A stretch of 64,000 bases of DNA from Lepidodermella squamata (lineage: Eukaryota; Gastrotricha): assembly GCA_047495785.1 (NCBI GenBank), contig JBLDXI010000046.1, forward strand, positions 124,001 through 188,000, written 5' to 3'. Below are positions 29,919 to 40,058 of the stretch, piece by piece. The notes under the pieces are model-generated. The model ran no database searches and was not told the origin of the DNA. It was given only the letters and a program-made list of their open reading frames with translations. Made by a program: the position numbers and the translations under genes. Each line of letters begins with the position of its first letter. Position 1 is the stretch's first letter.

Positions 29919-30395
29919 ATGAAGTGCTTAGTGATTGCCTCGATCATTCTCGGCTGCGTCTCCCTAGCAACCGCCCATCGCGGCCTTGGTGGTTTGCTCG
30001 CCCAACTCAATCACCGGAACAACTCTGGCGGCGCTACTGCTGGCTCTGGCGGCATGCAGTTCAAGTACCAATACATCGGCAATCGGTTCAACTTCACAGC
30101 GGCTAACGCTCAATGTCGCACGCTCAATGGCATGCTGGCCGTGATTACGAGTTCGTCGCAGAATGAAGCCATCAACAAGGTCATTCAAGGCAACTGGGTT
30201 TGGATTGGCTTGTCGCGTAACAACTCAGCCTGGAAGTGGATCAACGGCCGGTCGATCAGTTCGACATCGTTTTCAGCCTGGGCGCCTGGCCAGCCGCAGA
30301 ATGCGGGATCGTCTGGGTGTGCCTACTACAGCAATCTTCAGTGGTACGATACTTATTGCAGCCGTGACATGTTCCCATTATGCCAAATACCGTGA
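29919..30395 (+). CDS. Short secreted C-type lectin, copy 1
   Basis: This single exon encodes 158 residues. The signal peptide is MKCLVIASIILGCVSLATA. A Gly/Asn-rich linker of about 30 residues (LNHRNNSGGATAGSGG) comes next, then a compact C-type lectin domain: YIGNRFNFTAANAQCRTLNG, the WIGL hallmark (VWIGLSRNNSAWKW), and the end WYDTYCSRDMFPLCQIP. The EPN/QPD calcium-sugar motif is not canonical; GQPQNAG sits at its place, so sugar binding is uncertain. AATAAA lies at about 30445. It is a paralog of the gene at 31558. Confidence 0.88.
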   Translation: MKCLVIASIILGCVSLATAHRGLGGLLAQLNHRNNSGGATAGSGGMQFKYQYIGNRFNFTAANAQCRTLNGMLAVITSSSQNEAINKVIQGNWVWIGLSRNNSAWKWINGRSISSTSFSAWAPGQPQNAGSSGCAYYSNLQWYDTYCSRDMFPLCQIP

Positions 30396-31557
30396 TTTTA
30401 CAGAAAAACATGCTATTACTAATGTTTTTGTTGCGACTTTGTTAAATAAAATTGCTCAACGATTTTGTATTTATGGTTTTTTTCGGTGTTCAGTTTCTTA
30501 TTAAGGAATACATTTTCCATAGATCTGGATTTTAAGCACTTTCGGCTTTGCGATGAAACGCAATGTCAAGAAAGATAACGTAGCGACTATATGGGGCGAA
30601 TTAATTAAATTTTGAAGCAAGAGAACCCTTTACGTTCAAGGCCTAAGTGCAAAGAACAATATTTAAGCTGGTATTGTGAAGTGGTTCAGCCTTTTTTAAG
30701 CTATGATCGCTCGAGAAAATGAAAACCAAGATCTCCAACAACCTTCTTTGCGCGCAATGTGATTGATGTTTTGTAACTAAACTTATAGTTAAAAATATTC
30801 CCTCATTTTTCGTTCAATTTTAGCTCTACACTTATTATCTGGAAATTGCCGTCAATAATTAATGGTTACTCATCGATGCTAATTAGCAGTAACAGTTAGA
30901 TCGGATTTGAAATGAAAAATGCTTGCACCATTCACAAAATTTGCTTAAAAGTGCACCAAACGCTCATAGTAAGGCATAAGCCATTATTTGACGCAGAAAA
31001 TTAAAATAGCAGCAGTAACAGGATATCAAATGAGGATATATGCGCAGTACTCCTTATACCTTATAGAAACGTACTTAGTTTGAACGATATTTAATTGCTA
31101 AGTAAGATTATTGCCACTGTAAAATGGACGCCCTGTAGTTTCAATTTTCAGATTTTGTTGACTGACGATTTCGGTGTCACTTTGAGTTTCGATCAGAAAA
31201 TTCAAAACAATACTGGGACATGTGCGAGCGAATGATCAGATGATTTTCATATTTGTCAAGTTCAAGTTTCAAGTTTAATTTCGCTGTTGAATGATTTGCG
31301 TAACATTGGTAAACATTGCGAACAGAAAAGTTTACCTTGTAGCAGCCAGCAGCTGAAATGACCAGAGGTGGTGACCAGAGTAACCCAATGAGATGCGCCA
31401 CAGGTTGAAATCAAAATTTCCATTGTTTACACACACAACCCCTGATGCAACTTTCTGATTCCGATAACTGTATATATAGGCCAAAGTTCAAATCACTCAT
31501 TTTAAGCAATCATTTCATATTCTCACTTCAATTTTTCGAAAGTTAACTCATTCAATA
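30396..31557. other. Intergenic between the two lectin genes
   Basis: AT-rich, with no supported gene. Its right end holds the lectin copy 2 promoter. Confidence 0.55.
31471..31478 (+). promoter_or_regulatory. TATA box of lectin copy 2
   Basis: TATATATA lies 80 bases before the ATG at 31558, a suitable distance for a TATA-driven, highly expressed secreted-protein gene. Inference from sequence only. Confidence 0.45.
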
Positions 31558-32100
31558 ATGAAGTTTCTGATTATTTTTGCCGTTGTTGCTACAACAGTTT
31601 CCGCGAACTGGTTTGGCGATCACTTTGGCGGAGGCCAGTTTGGTGGCGGTCATCATCACGGCGGCGGTCATCATCAATACCCAGGTGGCGGTGGTGGTAA
31701 CAATTTTCAAAATCAAGGCAATTACGGCAATTACGGCAATTACCAAGGCGGTGGCAATAATCAGTACAGGTACCAATACATCGCTAACCGCTTCAACTTC
31801 ACGGCCGCCATTACGCAATGCCGAACCCTGGGCGGATACCTGGCCGTCATCACTAATCCGTCACAGAACAGTGCTATCGGTTCAGTAGCTGGCAGCAACT
31901 GGGTTTGGATCGGCCTTTCGCACAACAACTCGGCCTGGCATTGGCTCAACGGTCACAGTTTGAACTCGAATTCGTTCACAGCTTGGGCGTCTGGTCAACC
32001 GAACAGCGGGACAGCATCTGGCTGTGCCTATTTCAACAACATGGAGTGGTATGACACGTATTGCAGCCGCGACATGTACCCGTTATGCCAGATTCCGTAA
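31558..32100 (+). CDS. Short secreted C-type lectin, copy 2, Gly/His-rich
   Basis: This single exon encodes 180 residues. The signal peptide is MKFLIIFAVVATTVSA. A low-complexity segment rich in Gly, His, Asn and Tyr follows (GGGHHHGGGHHQYPGGGGG, then repeated GNYGNY), and then a C-type lectin domain nearly parallel to copy 1: YIANRFNFTAAITQCRTLGG, WIGLSHNNSAWHW, GQPNSGTASGCAY and WYDTYCSRDMYPLCQIP. The His clusters could bind metal; this is inference. Secretion is well supported. AATAAA follows at about 32159. Confidence 0.88.
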   Translation: MKFLIIFAVVATTVSANWFGDHFGGGQFGGGHHHGGGHHQYPGGGGGNNFQNQGNYGNYGNYQGGGNNQYRYQYIANRFNFTAAITQCRTLGGYLAVITNPSQNSAIGSVAGSNWVWIGLSHNNSAWHWLNGHSLNSNSFTAWASGQPNSGTASGCAYFNNMEWYDTYCSRDMYPLCQIP

Positions 32101-32968
32101 AAACAAGATTTCCTACATGTACTTGACCTATATCTCTGTGTTTTTGAGATTTTGTTGAATAAAATAATGATTTTAACCAGGTTTTTTCGTGATATTTTCT
32201 AAAATTTATTGCAAATTTTGTGAAGAGTACAAATTGAGCAAGATAGCGTCAAGATTAATCAAGGACAACACTAATGCTGAGAATATAAATTGAGGAGGAA
32301 TTAAAAAAAAATCAAGTTCGGAAAATTTCTTTGCGCCAAGTAGGATCCTCGAACCTCGAACCAGAGAGCAAAGTAGGACAGCAGAACTGGTTGGGATAGG
32401 GTAAGGTAACCTAAATCTGCATAAAAAAATCTGCAGTTTAGGTTCAGAAGTGAAGCTTTTATGCAGATTTATGGCACTCTCGAGCGATTTTAAATTTTTG
32501 CCTTTTTGACTTTCAGCAACGATGGCTCCCTAACGGTAAGGAATTGGCTCATGAGATTTTGTGAGCTTACTGGAATAAGTTCTGACTGTTTATGGTCAAA
32601 ATATGAACCCGGAGAACCTCATGGTTATGAAATGGCAAGCTTTTTTTTATGCAGATTTAGGTTACCTTAGCCTAAGGTTTCCCGATATATGGGGAAATCG
32701 ATATAAGGTTCCCCCTTTGGTCTCTGACGACTTCACCGTTCATAGATGATCTTTACCATCTCCAGTGGTACATCGCTCTCTACCTCGAACTAGGGGGTAT
32801 AGTTTTATGACCAAAATGTCCCCACCACCCATTGGGTTTTTCAGGTTTTCAACCTGTCTTGTTTTGGTTTTGGTTCTTCGTTTTCTTTATTTTGGCTTGA
32901 AATGAGATCTAAATTAGCTTTTGTATTTAATTTATTCAATTTTGCTTTCACAGCTCTAGCTTCAATAG
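32101..32968. other. Intergenic with a small MITE
   Basis: It contains the inverted-repeat element at 32404-32667. The rest is not recognised. Confidence 0.5.
32404..32667. mobile_element. MITE with TA target duplication
   Basis: A 26-base terminal inverted repeat (aggtaacctaaatctgcat plus an A run) is perfect at both ends, and TA flanks each end. There is no coding capacity in 264 bases. TA duplications are typical of Tc1/mariner-type elements. The superfamily is not certain from the ends alone. Confidence 0.6.
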
Positions 32969-34580
32969 CTAGAATATCGAAAGCATTTTACAAAAAATGT
33001 ACGTATCCACAAGAATTACTAGAAGGGCCGTTATGCCGAAGAACATGGCATCAACAAAACGAATAAGGGTCATTCCCATGACGCCTGTCATGATTTTTTG
33101 CTGAAATGTAACCTGATTCGCCAGTTCGTTGGCTATCAGCGTGTACGTTGTACACAGAACAGAGGCAGCCTGATGGCAGACAACAATAAGAAGCGTGTAC
33201 GGGATCTGGCTCGAGTTCGGTATCATATTGCTGATGATGGATTGGTAAACAGAGAAGGCTAGGACTACAGTGCCGCAAAATGCCGGCCTATCAGGTGCGT
33301 CGGGTTGGAGGAACCCGCAGGCGAAGAGGAGAATCGTGAGAAACATACAGGGCAGAAAGATGTTGATAACATAGAGCGAGGGGCGTCGTTTAAGGTGCAG
33401 TGAAAAAGCTCCGCGATCGAAAAATACCGTCGGTTCGTCAGTGTAAGCGATCTGAAGTTTCGAGGATTCGATGCCCTCCAAAGTCCAAACGTCCATCTCT
33501 GTAATGAATCGACCATCCGATTCGGTCATAACGGCAAACGATACAGAATCAATTTTCGTGTGTTTTATACTCAGAGCCATTTCGAAATTGAACGTACAGT
33601 TCTGCTCATCGAATGGAAAATTGATCAACCTAAAGAAGAAATATAAATTAACTGTTTATCGACGATAACATGGCCGTTAACAAATGAAAAGGGGGGTTCG
33701 GCGAATTTTCTGTATTTTTCGGCAAATGGCAAAAACTGGCTTAACTTGAAGTGGGAAGATTCTTGGATTCCTAGATGTTCTTACTCAGCTTTTCTTAAGG
33801 ATTCAAAATTCAGACGTCTAAGAGGCCAGTGTGCGACTTTCAGAGGGGTGGGGGATGGGGGGATTGATGCTATTAAAAATGCATTTTTTAAGCGCGCATT
33901 TTTCGCAATTTTCACCCGTTAACTTTGAAGCCCATTTTCTCAGCAACCCTGATGACTATCAAGCTCTTTTTGATATCGTTCGACTCCTCGTTCATTGATC
34001 CTCAAAGCGACATCAAAATCTCACGGTGAAAAAATTCGCCAAGCCTCAATTTTTACATGTTAAATGTCATAATATGGGATAGGACCAACTCTAAGGCACA
34101 TTTTGCTGAGACGTATCCATCGGCGAGAAAGGAAACTGTTCCATCATGAGAGTATCGGACATGGCCCCGATCGAATAGGCGTTGCAGGTACATGTCATCT
34201 TCAGAATTCATCAACTGAACGACCGGGTGCCAAGTTGCGGCTGTGTCGCTGGTTGCGGAAAACCACGTTACGCCGCCCCATTCTGAGATGTTCCACCGGA
34301 CACATGGATGCTGCCAGTATAGTGTCAGCTCAGCTGTGATGCCTACAGTCTCCGTTTGTTCAATCAGCTCACGGAAGTAGGTTGGCTCGAATTCAAGGTC
34401 GACCGTTATCGGGCCGCATGAGTTGCGTGGGATCGTCCTCTCAAATACGTCGCATTGCACGTGAAATTTCCGCCTCAGTCGCGATTCTGTCGGCGAGAAT
34501 ATATTATCGTTATCTTGGGCTAGCCTAGAGGCAGCCAACGACAAAGTTAGAACAAATCTATAGATAACCATGTCATCCAT
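32969..34580 (-). CDS. Cys-loop ligand-gated ion channel subunit
   Basis: Two exons (34580-34090 and 33629-32969) join to 383 residues. The ATG at 34580 starts a signal peptide (VIYRFVLTLSLAASRLA); upstream ATGs precede it without sense. The join creates an exact Cys-loop of 13 residues (CALELINFPFDEQNC). Four helices follow: M1 LYVINIFLPCMFLTILLF, M2 starting PAFCGTVVLAFSVYQSI, M3 IPYTLLIVVCHQAASVL, M4 DAMFFGITALLVILVDTYIF. The M3-M4 loop is only about 25 residues, against about 80-150 in most animal subunits, and M2 lacks the usual charged GEK start. No vicinal Cys pair is seen in loop C. The ligand is unknown. The donor is GTTGGT. Confidence 0.82.
33870..34034 (+). repeat. Dispersed repeat R1, in the channel intron
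   Basis: About 155 bases closely match 50093-50266 in the same orientation (for example ttttttaagcgcgcattttt, cttgaagcccattttctca near the middle, and gatatcgttcga). No terminal repeats were seen. Confidence 0.6.
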
Positions 34581-34708
34581 TTGTAGTCGATCTGAGCATA
34601 GGGATTCTTGGCTAGCATGTAGAAGGGTCATTGGGGTAGTCACTATTCAAGCACCATTTCGGTTGCTGCGATGCGCGTTTTAAGTCGTAGGCTAATATTT
34701 GTTCTTTG

Positions 34709-34717
34709 TATATATTG
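34709..34717 (+). repeat. Left 9-bp target duplication of the MULE
   Basis: tatatattg, identical to 42167-42175 at the other end of the element. Confidence 0.85.
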
Positions 34718-36024
34718 GCTCAATTCCGGGCCCCCCTTAGTTCCGTGCAGGGTAAAATTCAAAAATTCCGCCTTTTCCCTCTTTTTCTTCACGCGAGTTT
34801 AATAATTTTAATAAATATTAAATTAAAATCTTTATCTAAACAAAAACTAGAATTATTTTAAATATTTACCATAGCGACGTAGTTATCGGGGGATTTTGAG
34901 TTTTTGCCAAGTCCAGTCGCCGCGTCGCCTGACTTTCCCTATGCCACATCTCAAAAACTACGACGGATTATGCAATTCTGTAAATTGCACCCAACTCACC
35001 GTGATCGAAATACTTAGAAATTGGTGTAAGAACGCGTGATCAGGAAATCAAGTAATTTGGCCCAAGTCTTAATGGAGACTTAGGTTATCTATCTGGATCT
35101 CAAGCTGTATATCCTGGAAGCTTAAATGCTGAATTGAACCACCTCAAAGTAGAACTCAGATGAAAAAGACAGGCTAGAATAACTAATTCATGTTTTATTA
35201 TCCATATCATTCACAATTAGATATCACGAGGAAGCAAATAATAAATATCAATCATTTTAGTCTCCGAGATTTTGCCTTTGAACTTTTGAGCAACTTTTGA
35301 GCCAGGCGGCGCTTCTGAGAGCTAGTCGGCATGTGTGTTGAAGCCGCGTCAGAAGGGCGAGCTGCTGCAATTAACCAGCTGGAAACAGATGTTCTGCCCC
35401 GCTTTCCTACTTGCTGCGGGCGGGAAGACCCGGTCGCGTATTTCCGTCTTCCGGTCGCCGTCGGTTGAACTCGGATTCTCGCCCCTATTCTATGGTCATT
35501 ATGTTTCGAAGAGCACCTGGCGAGAAACGACTCCAAAGAGGCCGAGCCCATGGCGGCAGCCTTCGATAGCCTCAGAGCAAACCGCTCCACCTGGTGATTT
35601 AACGTACTGCTAGAAGACGCTTTTATTAAATCAGCCACCTTCCCACATGCAACGTTGAAAGCTGATAATGTTGATTCGCACTCTACATCGGTTTTATCTT
35701 CACCAGGAGCCAATTCGAGGCAGCAGTCTTCGGAGATGGGACCAGTATTGCTGTCGATTGAAGTGACGGCAATCTTGTAAGTTGTACATTCGTCAGCAAA
35801 GAATGAGATTTCCGGAGCACTGCCAGTTGCGATGATAGACAACAACTGAAGGACTTCAGGCTCTCCAACTATCATATAGTTCAGAGGCAATGGGATTTCA
35901 TGATCTTTCGCTAAGGTCATTTGATGCTTGCAGATGCGACCACTCAAACCGTATGGACACGAACAGAGCCAGGAATTCAAATCAACCATATACACATCAC
36001 CATTTCCGGTAGTAATTTCAAACT

Positions 36025-39000
36025 TATACAGGGTGTTCCTTTCGAAACCGAACATCCGCCGCGCGCGTTGGAAAATCGCGTGCTACCGCAAAATTTTATG
36101 CACAAAATTAAATATCCTTTTAAAAATATTTTTATTTTATTATGTTAATAATTTTTTTTAAATAAAAATTTTGTTGCTACGGAAAAGCGTGCTGCGCGAT
36201 GCCGCGCGTTTTCGCGTTGTAGCCGCTCCGCGCACCGCAAGTTCCCTGGCGCGCAACTTCTCCCCCGTAATTCCGCATTTTATCACCGGTGACGACACCT
36301 TTGTTAGTGTTTTTCTGACAGCATTTCAAGCATTTAATATGGCAGCCGGCGTCTTTTTTTCTAAATATGGCTCAATTAGATGTAACCGCTAAGCCTAAAC
36401 AAGCCTTTTTTGTGACGTTTTTCGCAGTTCTTGGGCGTTTAACCCAAGTGCGGTAATACCCTGCGGAAACAGTGTTTCTAAGTATAGTTATGTATTCTCT
36501 ACAAGATGACCACAGCCTTTCTTTAGGATGATGGTTATTTTTAGCAAGCTTGCCCGAACAGCCAGTCGGTCTTTCAGAGTAAAGATCTCAATATCACCAT
36601 GTTCAAGGTGGTCTATGGCTACAAATCACCCGTAAAAAACACTGCATCTCGATGTTTTCTTGTAAAGCAGAGTAAATACTTCTTAGCTACCGTGACTTTT
36701 TGGGGGGTCACCGCGGTTTTTCACTTGCTGCTGCTATGGATGCATTCTGTCCAGAAAATGGAGTTTTTCGGTATATTCGGAACATTTATGATATTAACAA
36801 ACAATTCAGCGGTCAAATGGGCACTCAAATGAGTGAATCTACTCAGAGACATAGATAAGTTGACAATAAAACAAGAAAAATTCGGTGTTGCCATACTAAC
36901 TCGTGAGCAGGATTGATCTCCTTCTGCCATACCTGCTGTGTTAGATCTCTTCATCTGGTCAGATGAACAATCTTCAAGATGGCCCCTAATGATGAAATCT
37001 GCTTTATTTGCATTGTTACTGACTGTTTTCTTGTAGAACAGAGCGTATATTTCTCAGTTACCATGTCTTTTTGAGGGGTCACCGTGGTTTTTCAGGTTTT
37101 ATGGCTTAGGATGAATTCAGACGTTGAAATGGAGTTTTTCGGGTTTATCGGAACTTTATTGATGTTAGCAAATCATTCAACGGTCAGATTGCGGTAACAT
37201 TGGTTGATTTTTCTTAGAGACTATATCAGTATGACAATTAAGCAGGAAAAAGCTGGTGTTGCCGCCGTAATTCGAGCGCAGGATCGACTTTCGTCTGCCA
37301 TACCCACTCCGGTTAGACGTCATCATTAGGCCAGATCAGCTACCTTAAAGATGGTCCATCTCTTAAAATAATCTGGCAAGAACAATCTTTCTCATCGTTT
37401 TCTTGTAGAATATAGTGTATATATCTTAGTTACCATTACTTTTAGGTTGGTCAGTGCGGTTTTTCGGTATTAGTGGCTTGGCATGCAATTTTCGGGTTTT
37501 TTCGGGTTTTTCGGAATATTTTTGATGTTAGCTGACAATGTAGCGGTTAGATTGCGGCTGAAACAATTTAATTTGCTATGAGACTATTTCAGTTTGACGA
37601 TAAAGTAGAAAAAAGCTGGTGTTGCCGCCATAACTCGAGCGCTGGGTCGGCTTTCCTATGTCATACTCATCCTTGTTAGAGGACGTCTCTACGCGTTGTA
37701 GCCGCATTCCTTCGTGATGTAGCGGTCATTAGAGTTCCATGCATGAATTTTAGTCATTATTTGAATATATAGCTATAAGCGTGTTAAAATTTTGCAGAAG
37801 ACTCAACTAAATCTCACGACAAGTTTAAATCCCCGCGGGACTGATATAGCATGAAAGCATAAAAGCGTTCCTAAACTCACTCTCTAACTGGTTTTTCTCT
37901 AGATATCTAGCGAAAGGCCGGCGGAAGGTACGGTTTCTCAATATCTTCTACCATCAGAAAGCTTCTCAAGAAACAGTAAATCTATGTGAGACTGCTGGAC
38001 TGATCTTACTGAACGTGTGCAGTTACGGAGATCGAAATGACGCTTATCAAAAGAGAAAGACTGACATCGTGCTGAACTTGGGAATGCCACAGTCAAAAAC
38101 AGTTACGCAGGCCACGACTACTAGTTGCCGCAAGGAAATCAATGAAATAGAACACAGAAACCACTGATTGTTATCAAACTGTTCCGGTAGCCGCCCCGCG
38201 CTGCCACAGACGAGTGATCAACGTCCAATTGCGACGAATTAGATCTCAGTTATCAGTCTCTGAGCGTTGTCTCAGTTATCCTGGCTGTCCTATAATCCGG
38301 TGATATCAGTGAAATCTTCACTGAAACGGTGCTATTATCTCACTTTTAACGACGTGCTCCGCCCCCGGATGCTACAAATTAGTATACAAGTGCAGCTTAT
38401 ATGACGCTTTGTTAGACACTTAACTTGATTTGAATGGTGCGAATGGTCTTGCCATGTTGATTTTCCTTGTTAAGGGTGCTAAGGATGCTAAATTAGTTAC
38501 GCTATGGAGACGCTATGGAGACGCTCGTCTTTGTTATGCGTTACTTGCTAAGGACATCCTTAATGGCTTTCAGTAAGGATGCAGCGTCACTGGTCCGCCT
38601 AGTAAGGGTGGCTACCTGAGACGATCCATACTCAGAATTCTCCGCCTCAACGTCTAAGCGATCTAAGGAAGTGATCTCGGATAGAGCTGTGCACCTTAAA
38701 TGACGCGGAATGCAGTCCATACGATCCTTAGGAAGGCAGTCCTTACTAAGCATGTAGTTGCCAGGGTTATGCATAGTAAAAGGCATATGAACCACTATCT
38801 ATGGTAAGGAAGTTTAACATGACGACATTACGAACGGCCGATATGAGCGGCAGAAGTTTAGCGGCTAAACTATATCAATCAAATCTATGATCACCTTGCC
38901 TTGTTATTTTATCGTTAGGCTATTTGAGTAAAATAATTTTAAGAGAAAATGCTCGATATAATCGCGGCAAAGCCCTTGAGATCAGCTTTGATCAATCGGG

Positions 39001-39757
39001 AATAGGGGACTGCGGCATCAATGCGGATGACTTGGTATAACAACACCAGGATGTGGAATTATTAATTATGAAGAAGGAGCAAATGTCTTACTCAGATCAG
39101 CGACATGTATAGATGTAATCGCGACACTTTGTAACCCGTCTTTCCATCCATTTATATGATGCCACTACCATTTTTACCGTGAAACAGCTTGTTGCATTGC
39201 ACTTTGGCAATAAAAGGGTGCATTTCTCTGATCCGCGGACTCAAACTTGAGCAATAATTTATCAGGGCCGCTGGATATACCATTAGCATCGTCAATGACA
39301 GCAGAAAACCACATTACACCGATGTCTTTTTGATCCCAGCGGTGAATTTCAACGGCGAAAAACCGCAATTTAAGGCTCTTTTTACCGATTTTGGGTATAT
39401 CACATCGCGGAAACTGGTGAGATAGATTAAGAAAAAAGGACGCGGCTATTGCATTCAGCTGGCTTGACTGACTAGAAATTTGTCAGGCATGTAGCTACGC
39501 GCTCGCTGACTATCTCGAGAACTGGGTTAGAAAACCCTCATTTCAGGCGTTTTAACGGCTAAAATTTGAAAACCAACGCGTCGACGTGGCAACGCGCGCT
39601 AAAATTCAAGGGCATTTTGCAACTGAAAATAAAATTAAAAATAATTATTAAAAGTGTTTAAAAATTATTTTAGTAAATTATTTTCTCAAATTAACCGGCA
39701 GATTTTTTTTTCGCGACTACGGCAGGATGTTCGGTTTTGAAAGGAACACCCTGTATG
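36025..39757. mobile_element. Nested non-autonomous element, 3.7 kb, 9-bp duplication
   Basis: Ends are inverted repeats of about 32 bases beginning atacagggtgttcctttc. The same 9 bases (tttcaaact) flank it at 36016-36024 and 39758-39766. It sits in the transposase exon next to the SWIM finger. No transposase was found inside; the interior has a 371-base tandem repeat and only short unsupported frames. The 9-bp duplication suggests it is mobilised by a Mutator-type transposase, but its ends differ from the host MULE. Confidence 0.75.
36570..37690 (+). repeat. Tandem repeat, about 371-base unit, about 3 copies
   Basis: Corresponding points lie at about 36658, 37030 and 37401 (cttgtaRa followed by ttaccNt and a ggtcacNg block). 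The copies are diverged, and a partial copy precedes the first. The repeat lies inside the nested element. Confidence 0.6.
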
Positions 39758-39891
39758 TTTCAAACTGAGAGGCATGCTCGATATCAGCATGACGGTGACG
39801 AAGCCATTCTGTTTTCAGCTCCCGACGTCCGGTTGAGTAATCCAGCAATTTTTTCTTAAAAAAATCGTTAAAATCAGCAATAATGAATTCG

Positions 39892-40058
39892 GCAGGGTGC
39901 GAAGTACAGGGGTGCTGGGGTGTCGCGACACCCCAGCTCCAGGACTCCAACCAGAGGAAGGCTGAAAAAACCACAGGTGAGACCCTTTGGTTTCTTCGGC
40001 TGGGTCCTAGAAAACAGGTGGAAAACACCTCAGCTCCCGGATCCTACTTCGCACACTG
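39892..40058. mobile_element. hAT-type MITE, 167 bp
   Basis: Terminal inverted repeats are cagKgtgcgaagta, and the 8 bases gaattcgg are duplicated at 39884-39891 and 40059-40066. Eight-base duplications with CAG ends are typical of hAT elements. A perfect palindrome (ggggtgtcgcgacacccc) lies inside. Related fragments are at 13476 and 51637. Confidence 0.72.

Noticed and set aside
31177-31401. Minus-strand frame of 74 residues upstream of lectin copy 2
   Set aside because: No signal peptide, domain or paralog in the window; probably chance.
38541-38795. Minus-strand frame of 84 residues within the nested element
   Set aside because: No transposase or other motif; not enough to call a gene.
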